A DNA stretch of 64,000 bases from Manduca sexta (GCF_014839805.1 NC_051131.1:5382913-5446912); one strand, 5' to 3'; shown: positions 23,730 through 36,867, numbered from the stretch's first letter. Notes: generated by a model not told the origin, from the sequence alone. Numbers and translations are program-made.

Positions 23730-25555
23730 TTATTATGGATGGCATTTTCGGTATACGAAAGAATGGCACGTAGGACTTTGAAGCGAATTATTTTGGATTA
23801 CTGACCAAACCGGCCTATACCTCGAAATATAATTTATCTGCGTCGTTGCATATGTCTTCCTTCCGGATCAAAGACTTCCAATCACACCTAGTAGTAAATA
23901 GGTGATTGGTAGAGATTTGCAGAAGGTACGAGATACTATGATGGAAACCTTTATACGCTTATAGGTCATGTGTTCTTAGATGGGGTCAGCAGAGAGGTAT
24001 GTCTGACTCAGCGACCTAGACCGACTGCCGAGAAAGACCTCGGAGTTTTAGTTAGGTGCTGTAGATGGGCTTTTATAGGCCTCGAATTAATAACTGCATT
24101 CCATTTCATCCTCTTCCGATCATTCAAGTTACATAAAATGTATAAATCATTGCATATTTCAAACCGTCATCGTACAAAAATTCAAAATATGTTGGTTGCA
24201 ATCTGCATCCCTTTTTAATACGCCGAAATTCTTTCTAAAACCGGTGACGGTTGGAAATTACGGTCTTAACAAAAGCTACTTTTTCTTGCAAGTTTGTTTT
24301 CAAGGATCCGTATATATATTGTGTAGCTATAATCTATGAATTATACGAATAATATATGTATTATATGGTAATCAGCAGCTAGCACGCATTTAACTCAATT
24401 AATAAATGGTTGCTAAAAACTAATGCAAGATTAAAGGGAAATTATTCCCTTTGATATCAAATCCACGATTACAGGAAATGACCGAGTAACCAAATATTCA
24501 CGTTTCATTCGAACTAATTTGATTTCCTTCCTAATGTAATGAATAGCGTATGCGAATTATGAACATATTAAATACGTTTATTAGACTGGAGCATGGGTAT
24601 CCAGCAAACAAATAGTTAGATATAGGACAGTAATTCGATATTTCTAAGCTATATCTACGCCGTGTGCCATTAATTTATTTCCTTAAAATGATGTTTGTGG
24701 AAGAAGAATTCTTAATATCATGAATATATATTTTTATGGCATTTAAAGTCAAGACGAGCATGCCGTTTACCTAATATTATGAAAAGACCGCCCATAAACA
24801 GTGGCAACAGAACTTTGAATTCCAAGTACTGCGTATCATTCGACTACTTTCTTCGTTCTGCAACAGTAGGTGTCTCATGATGTCCAGCAATTACTGGCTA
24901 CAATGTCCTTCAAAACAGTGTATGCACTCTGCTGCTTAGCGGTAAAAATAGACACTGCGATGGACCTACCCAGATAGACCATCGCATACTAGACATCCAC
25001 CACCACCGACTAAACATAATAACTTTTCATTCCAGGTTTGATCGCATGAGTTCAGTGGTCCATTTCTATATACTACCAGCTCTGAGTAATACGCGTAGGT
25101 GAAGTTTTCATGCTGTTTAATAATGTAAACTGTGTAACGGCATTTAATATAACCACATTCTTGATTATGCATTACCTACAAAAACAATCCCAATTAGGTT
25201 TGCACCATCCTTATACGAAACCTCAGATCTGTTTATTGAGAATAACAATTTAGTTTATAATGACTGCCGCAGAACAATTGTTTATATGTTAAGGCCGTAG
25301 CCCCCGCAATTTAATGTTATTCTATGAGTTTTCCTGGAACACACTAACTCGTTTCTATGTCCCACATAATAAATAAACAATTAAACAAATTACCTACACA
25401 ACACATTCATCAATCGTTAATTACTCAACATGCTTTGTTTATAAAAGCTAAATTTATTAATAAGCGGTTAATAGAAGTTGAAGTTTGATGGTTCATACGC
25501 ATTAGGGTTTGTGTAGTTCGAACTTCTTTCGAAAATTTGTTTTTAATTTCATTAT
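23730..25555. other. Intron-like stretch without recognised genes
   Basis: No exon or repeat family recognised; many stops in all frames. Confidence 0.35.
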
Positions 25556-25559
25556 AATA

Positions 25560-26898
25560 TCTATATACTATTATATAAAGCTGAAGAGTTTGTTTGTTTG
25601 TTTGTTTGTTTGTTTGTTTGTTTGTTTGAACGCGCTAATCTCAGGAACTACCGGTCCAAACTGAAAAAATATTTTTGCGTTGGATAGCCCTTTGTTCGTG
25701 GAGTGCTATAGGCTATATATCATCACGCTATACCCAATAGGAGCGGAGCAGTAATGGCTAATCTCAGGAACTACCGGTCCAAACTGAAAAATTATTTTTG
25801 CGTTGGATAGCCCTTTGTTTGTGGAGTACTATAGGCTATATATCATCACGCTATACCCAATAGGAGCGGAGCAGTAATGGCTAATCTCAGGAACTACCGA
25901 TTCGAACTGAAAAATTCTTTTTGTGTTGAATAGTCCTTTGTGGAGTGCTCAAAGTTATATATCATCACGCTATGACCAATAAGAGCGGAGCAGTAATGGC
26001 TAATCTCAGTATCTTACGGTTTCAACTGAAAAATTCGTTTTGTATTGGATAGCCCTTTATTTGTGGACCGCTGTAGGCTATATATCATCACGCTATGACC
26101 AATAGGAGCGGAGCAGTAATGAAACATATTGCAAAAACGGGGACAATATATTCGTTTTGAGAGCTTCCGTTGCGTGGGCTGCGTAAACGGTTAAAGTTAT
26201 GCAACAATGATGTATGACGGGATTGTTCCTCTTAAAAGTTCTTAAAAATCTAAACTATTATATAAAGCTGAAGAGTTTGTTTGTTTGATTGTTTGTTTGA
26301 ACGCGCTAATCTCAGGAACTACCGATTCTAACTGAAAAATTCTTTTTGTGTTGGATAGCCCTTTGGTCGTGGAGTGCTATAGGCTATATATCATCACGCT
26401 ATACCCAATGAGAGCGGAGCAGTAATAGCTAATCTCAGGAACTGCCGGTTCAAATTGAAAAAATATTTTTGTGTTGGATAGCCCTTTGTTCCTGGAGTGC
26501 TATAGGTTATATATCACCACGCTATGACCAATAGGAGCGTAGCAGTAATGAAACATGTTGCAAAAATGGGGAAAATTTATTAATTAGTTTTGAGAGCTTC
26601 CGTTGCTTGCGCTGCGTAAACGGTTAAAGTAATGCAACAATAATGTATGATGGGATTGTTCCTCTTAAAAAGTTCTACAAAAATATATGATAAACCAAAG
26701 TCCCCCGCTGCATCTGTCTGCCTGAACGTGTTAAACTCAAAAAATACCCAACGTTTTAAGATGACATTTGGTATGGAGACAGTTTGAGACCCTGGGAAGA
26801 ACATAGGGTCCCAGGAAATTATACAGCGTGACTTTTATAACGGAAAACTTTAGCCCGAAAAACTTTATAACGCGGGCGGAGCCGCGGGCAAAAGCTAG
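25560..26898 (+). mobile_element. Tandem Helitron-like concatemer, family H1
   Basis: Starts TCTATATACTATTATATAAA after an A and ends 'gagccgcgggcaaaagCTAG' before a T, as expected for Helitrons. A second 5' end (tctaaactattatataaagc) occurs at 26249, so two elements lie head to tail. The first has lost its 3' end; the second is complete. Inside are six copies of a unit of about 123 bp starting 'gctaatctcagga' at 25634, 25757, 25880, 25999, 26304 and 26428. Each unit includes 'ggctatatatcatcacgcta' and 'ggagcggagcagtaat' or close variants. A (TTTG)n tract follows the first 5' end. No Rep/helicase coding. Confidence 0.85.
25589..25628. repeat. (TTTG)n microsatellite inside the Helitron
   Basis: About ten tandem tttg units, expanded from the two to four units found at the same place in related elements at 27763 and 44153. 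Confidence 0.8.
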
Positions 26899-26911
26899 TA
26901 TTAAATACGGG

Positions 26912-27090
26912 CAGAGCACGGGCCTCCTTACTGCTGAGAGGGCTATTAGGCCTTAGTCTATCATGCTGGCCTAGTACAGGTTGGAAGACTTCGTATACTT
27001 ACCTTTGTGTTTGTATGAGAATTTTCAGCTATAAACGTTACCTAACAATATTTTCCTTTACCGATACAGCAAACAACAATTAATAAATGA
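26912..27090 (-). repeat. Degenerate SINE, family A
   Basis: Begins 'agcacgggcctcctt', then 'gctgagagggctattaggcc', 'ctggcctagtacaggttgg' and 'agacttcgtatac', matching 40030-40120 in order. The tRNA-like head is not recognisable. It sits directly against the 3' end of the Helitron concatemer. Confidence 0.65.
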
Positions 27091-27424
27091 TATTTTCATT
27101 ATCATTTATTATTCTCGACCGATATTGAAGGAAGGACATTCTTTAGTTTTAAAACTAATAAATCTTTCGTGACTTATCAAGAAAGAATAGGTCCTTTATC
27201 GTCCGCATCGCCAGTTGGAATTTCCTTCCGAACGAGACAATAAGAGTTTTTATGCGCCCTAAATTCCAATGTTGAAATAGTTTCTACGATCTATTTTTAT
27301 CGCACCCTGTAACTGTTTGTGAAGGAATGCGATAGTCAATGCAAAGATCTAAAAGAAAGAACGGTTCAATATTCAACCGTCAACAATTTATGATTGGCGG
27401 ACACATGTTTTTTTTACGTGTTCA

Positions 27425-27592
27425 GCAAATTGATCCCACAGCACCTAATGGGAAGTGAAGTGGGGTCCAATATAATAACGACTGATACGAGACGATGGGA
27501 AGTGGTATGGGATCAAAAGAATGTCGACTGAAGAGAGACGATTACTCCTCGGCAGTCGACACAATTATGCCGGCCTGCTGGAACCGGATATA
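27425..27592 (-). repeat. Dispersed ~250-bp repeat, family B, copy with internal duplication
   Basis: Inverted relative to 18768-18995. The segment 'gggaagtg.agtggggtccaa ... gactgat.cgagacgat' occurs twice in partial form (27449-27500 and 27496-27545) before continuing to 'ggcagtcgacacaattatgc' and 'cggcctgctggaacc'. This indicates a local tandem duplication. Confidence 0.7.
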
Positions 27593-27762
27593 CCTAATAA
27601 CTTTGTGGTAGTTATAAAAGATTTTGTCAAGTGCGCGATTTTTGTAGCCTTGTAGAGAGTTGTTATCCATCTTGTTTTACGTCGGTAAAGCTATAGAGTA
27701 GCGTAAAATCTATTCTTTACAGAATTCAAGGCAATATTTAATCACTTAATACATAATACTCA

Positions 27763-27939
27763 TCTATACTAATATATAAAGCTGATAAGTTTGTTTGTTT
27801 GAGCGCGTTAATCTCAGGAACTACTAAACCGATTTAGATTTCTTTTTCACTTTACATAACTTCAGAGTTCTATAGGCTACTTTTTATCCCAGTAAAATAT
27901 TTCTTCCAAAAAAAGGTTTAATCCACAGGCAAAAGCTAG
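27763..27939 (+). mobile_element. Minimal 177-bp Helitron, family H1
   Basis: Starts TCTATACTAATATATAAAGC after A and ends 'ccacaggcaaaagCTAG' before T. It keeps only the first about 60 bp and the tail of the longer H1 elements: 'gcgttaatctcaggaacta', 'gagttctataggctac'. A clean example of element boundaries. Confidence 0.85.
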
Positions 27940-27944
27940 TAACA

Positions 27945-30310
27945 AATAAATCTTTGATAGAATATTTTCTACAAATTTACCGTCATAATTTTTATCTGAT
28001 TTTCTTGAATGTGAAAATGTCATGTTATTAGGATTCAGTAGAAACTCGCTACTATATAACACCTTGTATAAACTTATATACTTGATAACTACCACCTAAA
28101 ACAGTATGTACAGACCTTGTATAAGTGTACGACATATATTCATAATAATTACTAAACCATACAAACAATATAAATCATAGTCTATATAATATAGGTATGT
28201 ACAATCAGCTATAAAAGTAAATAAATTTAATACTCCAAAACGCTTTTGTACATTTACTTCAATTTGAGTATTCATTTTGCCCTATCTAAAATAAAGTTAA
28301 CACCGTGAATTACTAGTGATGAAAAAACTATTGTTAATACGGATATAAAAGTTTAAAGCGATTTGAAATTTTGAATTTGTTCAGCTACTTTTGTGACTGA
28401 CCGTAAATATATGTATAAATGATGACGTTTTGTAGATCATACTATAAAGAACACAATCTTATTTATATTTTCTGAGATAATACGTTAAGTCTATTGTATA
28501 AAACATATTGAATAAAATTACAAAACCAAAATAGGTCTTTCATAGAATCCAAGTTTTTCCAATCTACAGTCCACACCGACCCAAGGAGACTATATAATAT
28601 ATATTGTTAAGACTTACAATAATAGTAACGAGAAATCCGTTTATTTATTCAATTATTTATTGTACTAATTCTATTACACAAATATATGAATACCATAATG
28701 TTACAAAACCTTTATGTATAAGCTAAGAAGTTGTTGACTTTTATGCGTAAGAAACATAGTTTACGAAATAATGTAATAGGAACATTGATGGATAAGTTGT
28801 TATTGATGTCACGGACTTAAAAACATAAACATATTTAAATATCAATCTTCATCAATTTCCATTTATATGTCCGTTAATGTTACAAGTTTCATAGTTAAAT
28901 AAATTTGAATCATTATATATTTTATCTCCTTATTAAAATTCCTAAATGTATACTGACCACGCTAACTTGATGGCTCTACAATTATTAATTTTGCACACGA
29001 AAACGATGCAACGTAGTTGAGCACTGATAATCATTTTTGTAAAACTTATTCTCTAAAGAGATTTATCCCATGAAACATTATTTTTAAAAGAGATTTCCTG
29101 TATTTATCCCCTAAATACTCTAATTTTAATTTTCAATCATCACGACATTCCAAATATATTAAAACAAGCCCGGTATAATGATTTCTTATGTTTACGCGAA
29201 TATTAAACATTAAAGTTAAACTATTTTTCGGATTTCATATAGAGAAAATTAAGATATAAAAACCGCAATAAAATCCGAAAAATAGTCTAATGTTTAAAAG
29301 CCTGGTACTGTGTTTTTGGTATTCTCTAGCTTATACACCAAAATTGTAATTCTAGAGATAGATATTTCTTAAACAGAGATAAAGACAACAGTTTAGATAA
29401 TATAACTTACAAGTCATTGTACATTAGTAATTATCCAAACAGCTTTACTAATAGATGAGGCCTTACTAACATGAATCATAGAGAAAATGAGGAAACGTTC
29501 AAGATTTTATTAAAGATTTCCGTTATTTCAAAAACATCAGAAATGCACATGATGTGTTCATTTCGATGTAAGTTGCATGCATCGTGACTCACTTACTAAG
29601 AATAACAGCAAAATTGTCACGAACTTAACAGGTAAAAGATGTCAGAACGAGCCGAGTCACAGGTTATTTCCATATTAGATCAATTTTCCGATGCTGCACG
29701 TAGGTGGCTAGATGATTATTGGTATATAAATAAACAGTGTCTTAATTTATTGTTTCGGAATAGTTTTCTTGTATTTTGCTTTTATTTAAAACGCCTACAT
29801 TATCAATTACATTTAAATAGCAGTACGTGCGAATGTATGCTTTCCTGGTACCCTAAAACAAAGAAATGTGTAATTTTCTTAGCGGCTGCGTAAATCTATC
29901 CCGTTAGATTATCTTTGAAATTTATAAGTAGGTTGTATTATTTTACAAAAATAATATTAATATTATGTATTAAGTAATATACTATCTATGATGAAGATGT
30001 TCCGCCACTGAATTGTGTCAAGATAATTGAGGCTACACCGCATTATTTTTCATAGATATTATTAAAACCGTGTAAACATGTAATGACAAATCTCCTGTGA
30101 CCAAATAATACTATCACATATAACACTATCATAGAAATTATTAAGGAAAATGAGATAACGATTGTCCAATATTTGTAATAATAATTTGATAAAATATAAC
30201 CTTAAGATTAGACCTCGACGTGAGCCACCATCACCAAATTCCATCCAAATCCGTTAGTCGGTTTCTGGTCTCTACAAACATTGGCATTTATATTATTAGA
30301 AGCAATACTT
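27945..30310. other. Intron-like stretch with one hairpin
   Basis: AT-rich. A short frame at 29639-29893 begins MSERAESQVISILDQFSDAA with unusual coding-like composition for about 85 nt but has no phase-0 consensus donor (see findings). A hairpin is listed at 29216-29290. Confidence 0.35.
29216..29290. repeat. Inverted repeat / hairpin
   Basis: 'actatttttcggattt' and its complement 'aaatccgaaaaatagt' flank a spacer of about 35 bp; outer bases (aacatta / taatgtt) partly pair too. Could be a small MITE relic. Confidence 0.6.
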
Positions 30311-30312
30311 AT

Positions 30313-30625
30313 AGCGATAGCCTATTTGGGCGTGGAACGGACTGCCGAGCCGAATGTCCGCAGGTTCAAAACCCTAGGGCACACACCTCTGACTTTCCTT
30401 AGAATATGTGAATTCTTTGTGAATTATCGCTTTCTTTAGCGGTATAGGAAAACATCGTGAGGATACCTGTATAACTAAAAAGTTCTCTATAGGAATTTTG
30501 AGGGTGTGTGAAGTCTACCAATCTGCACTAGGCCAGCATGGTGGACTAAAGCCTAATCCCTTTCAGTAGTATAGGAGGCCCGTGCCCAACAGTGGGACAG
30601 TATATAATACAGGGCTAATATTATT
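30313..30625 (+). repeat. tRNA-derived SINE, family A, near full length
   Basis: The head 'gcgatagcctatttgggcg' plays the box A role and 'caggttcaaaaccc' (about 30361) the box B role. The body 'acacacctctgacttt', 'gagggtgtgtgaagtcta', 'ctaggccagcatggtgga', 'ggaggcccgtgcccaa' leads to a tail ending in TAT/ATT repeats. RNA polymerase III promoter boxes and structure match lepidopteran SINEs. Confidence 0.85.
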
Positions 30626-30886
30626 ATATTTATAGTAATATTTAATTAGTATTGTATGATTTTTGATGCCGCAGACTTGGCCTAATGCTTCCCAATAATG
30701 CAGCACCGCGTATCGACTTTCCCACGACAATGCGCGTTAATTTAAACGTCATACCATGCTACTTTAGGAATAGATCGGCGTGTTGTCTACATTCAATAGA
30801 CTTAAATAATTTGCGAACATTATTGTCTTTATAAATTTTGATATAATTGTACGAATAAAATTCAAGGCTACAGTTTTATGATACTG

Positions 30887-31153
30887 CTAGATGTTGCTCG
30901 GGACTTCGCTTGTGTGAAAACTTTTTCCGCTATCAGTCACTAAATTATTGCGATCCAGCACCACCTTAACAAAATCTAATATCCTGATAATTCTACGGAA
31001 GGTAGTATAAAATTATGCCTTTTTGATTAATCCGGGATAGAATCTATACATGTGCAAAATTTTATCCAAATCCATTCAGTGGTTTTAACATTTACTTCTA
31101 AGAAACGTCAAAACATTTTCACAATCTTTCGTATTTATAATATTAGTAAAATT
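30887..31153 (-). mobile_element. Helitron-like element, family H2
   Basis: Read on the minus strand it starts near 'tactaatattataaatacga', has 'gattgtgaaaatgttttgac', 'ccactgaatggatttggat', and ends 'cgaagtcccgagcaacatCTAG'. These are the standard landmarks of a short lepidopteran Helitron. The base after CTAG is C, not the expected T, so this flank is not canonical. Confidence 0.7.
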
Positions 31154-31154
31154 C

Positions 31155-34100
31155 CCTGGTATTTATTGTACGTGAATGAAATAATAAGCCGAAAAAATAA
31201 ATTTATTACACTGTTTTAAATTTTTTCTCTTCTTTATGACATCGCGACGATAGCTTTGTCGTTAGCGACTGATAAATGTGTCTAGTACTAAAATAGTGCG
31301 CATCGAAAATTGAGAACGTCAGTAGAAATTGCGTTTCCACCGTTTTGCATAACAAAATAAAACACATTTAAGCCAGCATTGCAGATCGGTCGGTTTGTTA
31401 TGTGGAAATAGAATAAATGATTATAATGTTGCACATTATTTTGTAGAGTCCAATGATGAGACGAGTTAGTTACTCACCTAATGGTAAATCCCAGTGTTAC
31501 CTAAACATTAGAAACACCACGCAGAACTTTGTTTTGTTTTACGTGTGATTCCACTGCACTCGTCACCTTGCCCTACCAGAGGTTTGAGATCACAATGCTT
31601 GCTCACGGCAAGAAGGTGAAACAACCTACATGACCTACGAAGGAGAATTTTCCTATACCTAGAATCTACACAAAATGAGTAAGTAAACCGCAATTATTAA
31701 TAAAGCATGTTCAGGACGAATTACCAATTAATTGTTCATTACCTTCAAGTGATGAAGTGTTAAATCATTTTTATTTTCTTTACCTTACTAATATTTATGC
31801 GTAAGTTTCTAACGATGGTTAATTAAAATGATTGCGGATTAATAAAGAAATATGGATGGATGGATAAATAAATTTATTTGGCTGTAACACAGAGAAAGCA
31901 TTTTCTGGATTAACATTATATAGATTTCTTTATCCCGAAAAAATACATTGTTTCACTTTTTTCGGAAAATTCTCGCAAGCGAGTTAAGCCGCATAAATAT
32001 ATTTTTGGGAGAAAGATTTTTTTTCTGTAAATGATATTGGACTACAACATGAAGTAATGACATACCTACACATGCCATTTACTTTTAACAAAATAACGAG
32101 AGTTACCAAACAAATAAACTTGACGCCGCCACGCGACAAACTAATTGTAACAGAATATTTGTAACGTCATAAACTTTACTCATTGTATGACATAACAATT
32201 TTACTAAATGTATGAATGAGCTCAAGACCACATCGTTATTCGTTATATCAACTTACGTAGTAGTTAATGAAATCATCGCTGGTGAATGGCGGTGATTCAC
32301 CGCTAACATTCTCTAGAGCTGTCTACAGACATTTGTGATTTATCCAATCTACACATTATAAACATTTTTTATTATTGTAAAAATTGGACAGTAACTATTT
32401 TTATGGTTTTTATAAATTATATTTGTTCATGTGTAAGGCTGAATCGATTCTGCTCCGCATAGAGCTGCATATTACGCCTTTTTTACAAATCTACAAAAGT
32501 AGGGCATGACTTTATAATGCTTCAAGATAATATTAGGTACCTACAGAACACATTTTTTAAAAAAAAATAAACACTAAGTTTTTTTTATTAATAAATTGTC
32601 CATACATAAATATTTTGTTTCTGGGTACGGTCTCTTAGATTGAAAAAGTTGACTCAATTCTCCATATTCAATTCTCATAATTTTGTCATATAGTAAATAA
32701 TAGTTAAAAAATTAACAAGACTCACATTGTTTGAAGTTAATGTGTAATCTCACATGTGCAATGCGAAGTCGTGTGAAAAATTAGTCTTATGATATCGCCG
32801 CTCGCGTGATATCGTATGATCTCTTCATGTAAATAATAAATAGTAGACAGTCATATGTTTGTCATTAATTGCCATCCTAGACGTGGTTATTAACAAAATT
32901 ACGAAGATTAAAAAAACTCGTGTGAATCAAAATTTAGACAAAATAGATAATCGTTTTTATTCAGAGATTTTTTTATTATTTAATTATTAATTTAGGGTTT
33001 CAGTTACAAAATATCTTAATGCTTAACTCATCGCTTTTAAATCTAAAATAAAGATGACATTCGCCGTCATTGTGAAGAACAGAATTTTATCTTAAGAAAA
33101 TATTTATCGAGAATTGGTTTCTGTGATTGTTATCAATACACGGAATAGTTTAACATTCCTGTGTTTCTATATTTGCCGACATTGTTTCGTTATCATTTGA
33201 CGACTGATAAGAAAATACATACAAATTCATATTATACGTATACTATTATCGAACTTTGAAGATATTGTTTCCGGGACGAAGTTTTCATTATTAAGGAAAA
33301 AGGCTCTCTACTGTAAATGAATCACGAACTTCGATAACTTCATTCATTGATTTGATAACATTTACGTACAAATCCATTCATTGTTTAAGTTTTCTTGGAA
33401 GATAAGGTAAAGTGTAAATGAAAGCAATTCGTAATAAGATTTCAGATTCATAATTTTAATCCGCTTATGAGCCATACTGCGATAGTCATTTGTAATTTTC
33501 AAATGACTAGAATTTTGAATAACTTGTCATAAGGAAAAACATTTCGTTCTTTTTACCCGTTTAATGATTGCGTCATGAATATTCCATCTATTTTTTGTTA
33601 TTAACATTTAGACAATGCTTTTGTGACGACATAAAAGAAATTACAAAAATAGGTGGCGCACGGTGACCCATATGAATTTCTTAGAAATTGCCATAAACCG
33701 GCATTTGATAAGATTATGGAAAAGAGGTTGAAATTGTTTGCGCTCGACATAGGATTATTATAGATTTATCAATAAACTAACATGCATGCGTGTTACAAAA
33801 CTATATTTCAAAATGTCTATAGTTGTATAAATAATTTTAATTGTTATTTAGAAATAATAATTATTATTATTCCTATACATTGTTTTGACGTATCATAGGT
33901 ACAACTTTGTTCGCCTACGTGATAAAGTATTTTAATTATTTTTTTTAATACTATAAGTTCAATATAGACGTCAACCTAAAGTGTGTAATGTTGTTCTTTC
34001 ATTTTGTTTTTATAATACCGATAGAATTCGCCGACATCTGCTTTTGGAGCACCTAGCCTAATAGCAATAAGTATGTTTCGTAAATAATCTCGTACAGGTT

Positions 34101-35300
34101 TTACAAATCCCAACAAATATCTAAAAGTGCATTAATTCCCTTTATGTTAGCTTTGTGATTTACACATAATTTCACATATTTAAAATTTTTGCAACATAAA
34201 TATTTTGTGTAGTTGTTTAGTGAAGAGTAAATGGCTCAAATACCCTACAATTGACTTTCAGTACGACTAGAGGTCACATTAGTTGGTGTTTTATTCAAGT
34301 GCCGATAGATACCAACTACACACACAAATATAAATACGTATTATAATCTCATATTTGTTGGAATTACAAAAAAAAACTACATGACATTCATAAATCAAAA
34401 TATTTTTGAAAGTGAATTAATTTATAATATATTTTTCGTTTTCTAATTTATAGTTTGCCAATTATTCCGTTTATCGTTGTATGTTTATCGTGATATGGTA
34501 TATATTATGATTAATTATTCATTTTAATAAATTGGTATTCTCGAAGAAGAAACTTATTAGTCTTGTCTCAAATATCTTTTCTTTTCAACAGCACCTATGT
34601 ATGTTTTTCAAACGATATGCAATTAGTTCCTCAAACGGGTTAAAAAATGAAAATTATTATTAAACAATTACATGCAAATCGCAACCTTCATAACTCAATT
34701 ACCCAAACTATCTAAACAATCCTCAAACTCAACGACTTTCATAACAGGATAGGCAGAATCTCATATCACAAAGACAACAATGAAACAAAACAGTAGAAGC
34801 GCGCAATGAATAGGTCACAATAAACCCATAATATTCTAATTTAGCTCAACACACGTGGGATGGTACTAAACTTAAACAAATAACTTTATGACGGCTCCAT
34901 TGGGATGTCCTGTCCAATGATATGGCCGACAACTTCTGAACTAGCTGATATCATTTAACGCTGCAAGTGGTTTAGTAATATACTCAAACGGCGAAATCTA
35001 AGGAACAAAATTGTCTTGGTTTTTAATTGAAACACTACATTAAGAATAATTTACGCTTTAACCTAATATGTACTCAAATGTTATATCTAAGAAACAAAGT
35101 TCTTTGTTCTATTTCAAAAATGTACGTCAAGATCAATTTAAGATTCAACCTGAACGCCTACACGCAAAGGACGTCTGTGCAATGTCAAAGCGATTTGAGT
35201 TCGATGCGCGATTACGTGAATTTATTACTAAACTATTGTGAAGGGTGAGAAATAGTATTGCCAATTTACACGACAAAATTAAGACTATCGCAATAACTCG
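31155..35300. other. Intron-like stretch without recognised genes
   Basis: Very AT-rich. No exon, SINE or TIR pair recognised. Confidence 0.35.
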
Positions 35301-35306
35301 TTGAAT

Positions 35307-35511
35307 CATTGCCAAAATCCTGATCTCCCTCCGGTCGTGTCGGATCGCCGTCTCATCGGGCTATGAGAGTGAAGGAACAGAGAGTGCATCAGTGTATTAC
35401 GCACACACTTGTGCACTATAATATATCCTGCGTACCTGGTTGATCTCCGTTGAGATTGGCCGCCGCGGCCGAAATTCGGCTAGGAGGGTTTCATTCATTC
35501 ATTGCCAAAAT
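35307..35511 (+). mobile_element. 5'-truncated LINE 3' end with target-site duplication
   Basis: The 181-bp body (35319-35499) contains 'cgtctcatcgggctatgag', 'gtgcactataatatatcctg', 'gatctccgttgagattggcc' and 'gaaattcggctaggagggt' and ends in a (cattcatt) tail. The 12-bp 'cattgccaaaat' is repeated exactly at 35307-35318 and 35500-35511. A truncated 5' end, a short simple tail and a direct repeat are hallmarks of target-primed reverse transcription. The body resembles 3' ends of a common lepidopteran non-LTR family, possibly RTE-like; the exact clade is not certain. Confidence 0.8.
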
Positions 35512-35539
35512 ATTATTTAATACATCCTTTTATCAAATA

Positions 35540-35719
35540 CTGCCTTATACGTGCGGCTCAGCCCGCGTTTTAAAGTATTTCGGGATAATATATAGCCTAT
35601 AGCTTCCTATTAATTAGAATTGTAGCTTCTTATTAGTCAAATAAATTTCAAAATCGGTTTTGTAGTTCCTGAGATTAGCGCGTTCAAACAAACTCTTCAG
35701 TTTTATGTATTTGAATAGA
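35540..35719 (-). mobile_element. Helitron-like element, family H1 (degenerate 3' end)
   Basis: On the minus strand: starts 'tctattcaaatacataaaac', then 'tgaagagtttgtttgaacgc', 'gctaatctcaggaactaca', 'ctataggctatatattatcc', and ends 'gcgggctgagccgcacgtat'. The terminal CTAG is lost. Confidence 0.7.
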
Positions 35720-36816
35720 TTCGTGTATTTTTAGTGATTTAATATATTTCAGATTAAAACTGTGTATATAAGACTGTCTTTATATTATACATATAATCCA
35801 ATAGAACGCTCTTCTACTACTGCGATGGATTAAAATATATATTTTAATATAGATAAACAGAACTGTTACATTAGTAATATCACTTAGCAGACTTTACTCA
35901 GCTAAATAGTGTTTTCATAAAATTATTCATTCTAAGTCTTAAATCCCCTAGCAATCAAATGAAAAGTAGGAAATAATTATTTCGACTGGCAAGGGATTAT
36001 CATTTATCTGGACCCACGTTCTACCAGGTGCAGTGGGATCCCTATGATGTGCCCGTAATTTTGTTTCACAAAAATGCGAGTGTTTCACTCTGAGAGGTTT
36101 CCAAATTTGAGTCAAAACAATGAGTCACCATGGCGGATTATTCACCATGGCATCTGATAATACGCTGGTGACACACCGTCTATCGTGTAATAATTAGTAT
36201 CCAACAACGATCACATGTTACATAAAATATGTCCGACAGTGATAGAACAATTTATTTTTAGTTCTATTTTCTATAGTATAAGATATTTTCCCATTGTAAA
36301 GTAATTCATATGTTTTTTAATTCTCTTTTTTTTACATACAAGATGTCTCGATAGATGTTAAAGTAAAAATAATATTATATAAATTATTTAGTCTATCTAA
36401 CTGTTCCCGAATAGCATTGGGTACAGGTGTTCAAACTTCTAACTGAAATAGACCGTGGGACCGATCACTTTGTTTTGATTTAATCTCTATATTTACTAAC
36501 AGTGTTAGTTTTGTGTTATTGTATTAAGTACCTTAAGTTTATAGTTACTAGACTAAAAATATTTTCAATTCTTTTACCAACAATGACTTTTTCGTACTAA
36601 CTACAGTTGTGTAACTCTGTTCCCATGAATAACTATCGCTTTATCGATAGTTATAGGTTATTGAATCCGGCTCCGCTCATTGTTCGAAACTTTACCGACA
36701 TTGATATAAATAATAAGAAACTTATCTATTCTGATTAAAACGTTACTTCAGTATAAAGTTATTCCGATTTCAAATCTACGTATAGGTTTTTTTTATTGAG
36801 ATATGAGGTTGACGAG

Positions 36817-36819
<3 letters not shown>

Positions 36820-36867
<48 letters not shown>
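36820..36867. repeat. (TA)n microsatellite
   Basis: About 24 uninterrupted TA units, at the 5' edge of the Helitron-like tail that follows. Confidence 0.95.

Noticed and set aside
36820..36867. CRISPR-like or structured array
   Set aside because: It is a simple TA microsatellite; no repeat-spacer structure exists anywhere in the window.
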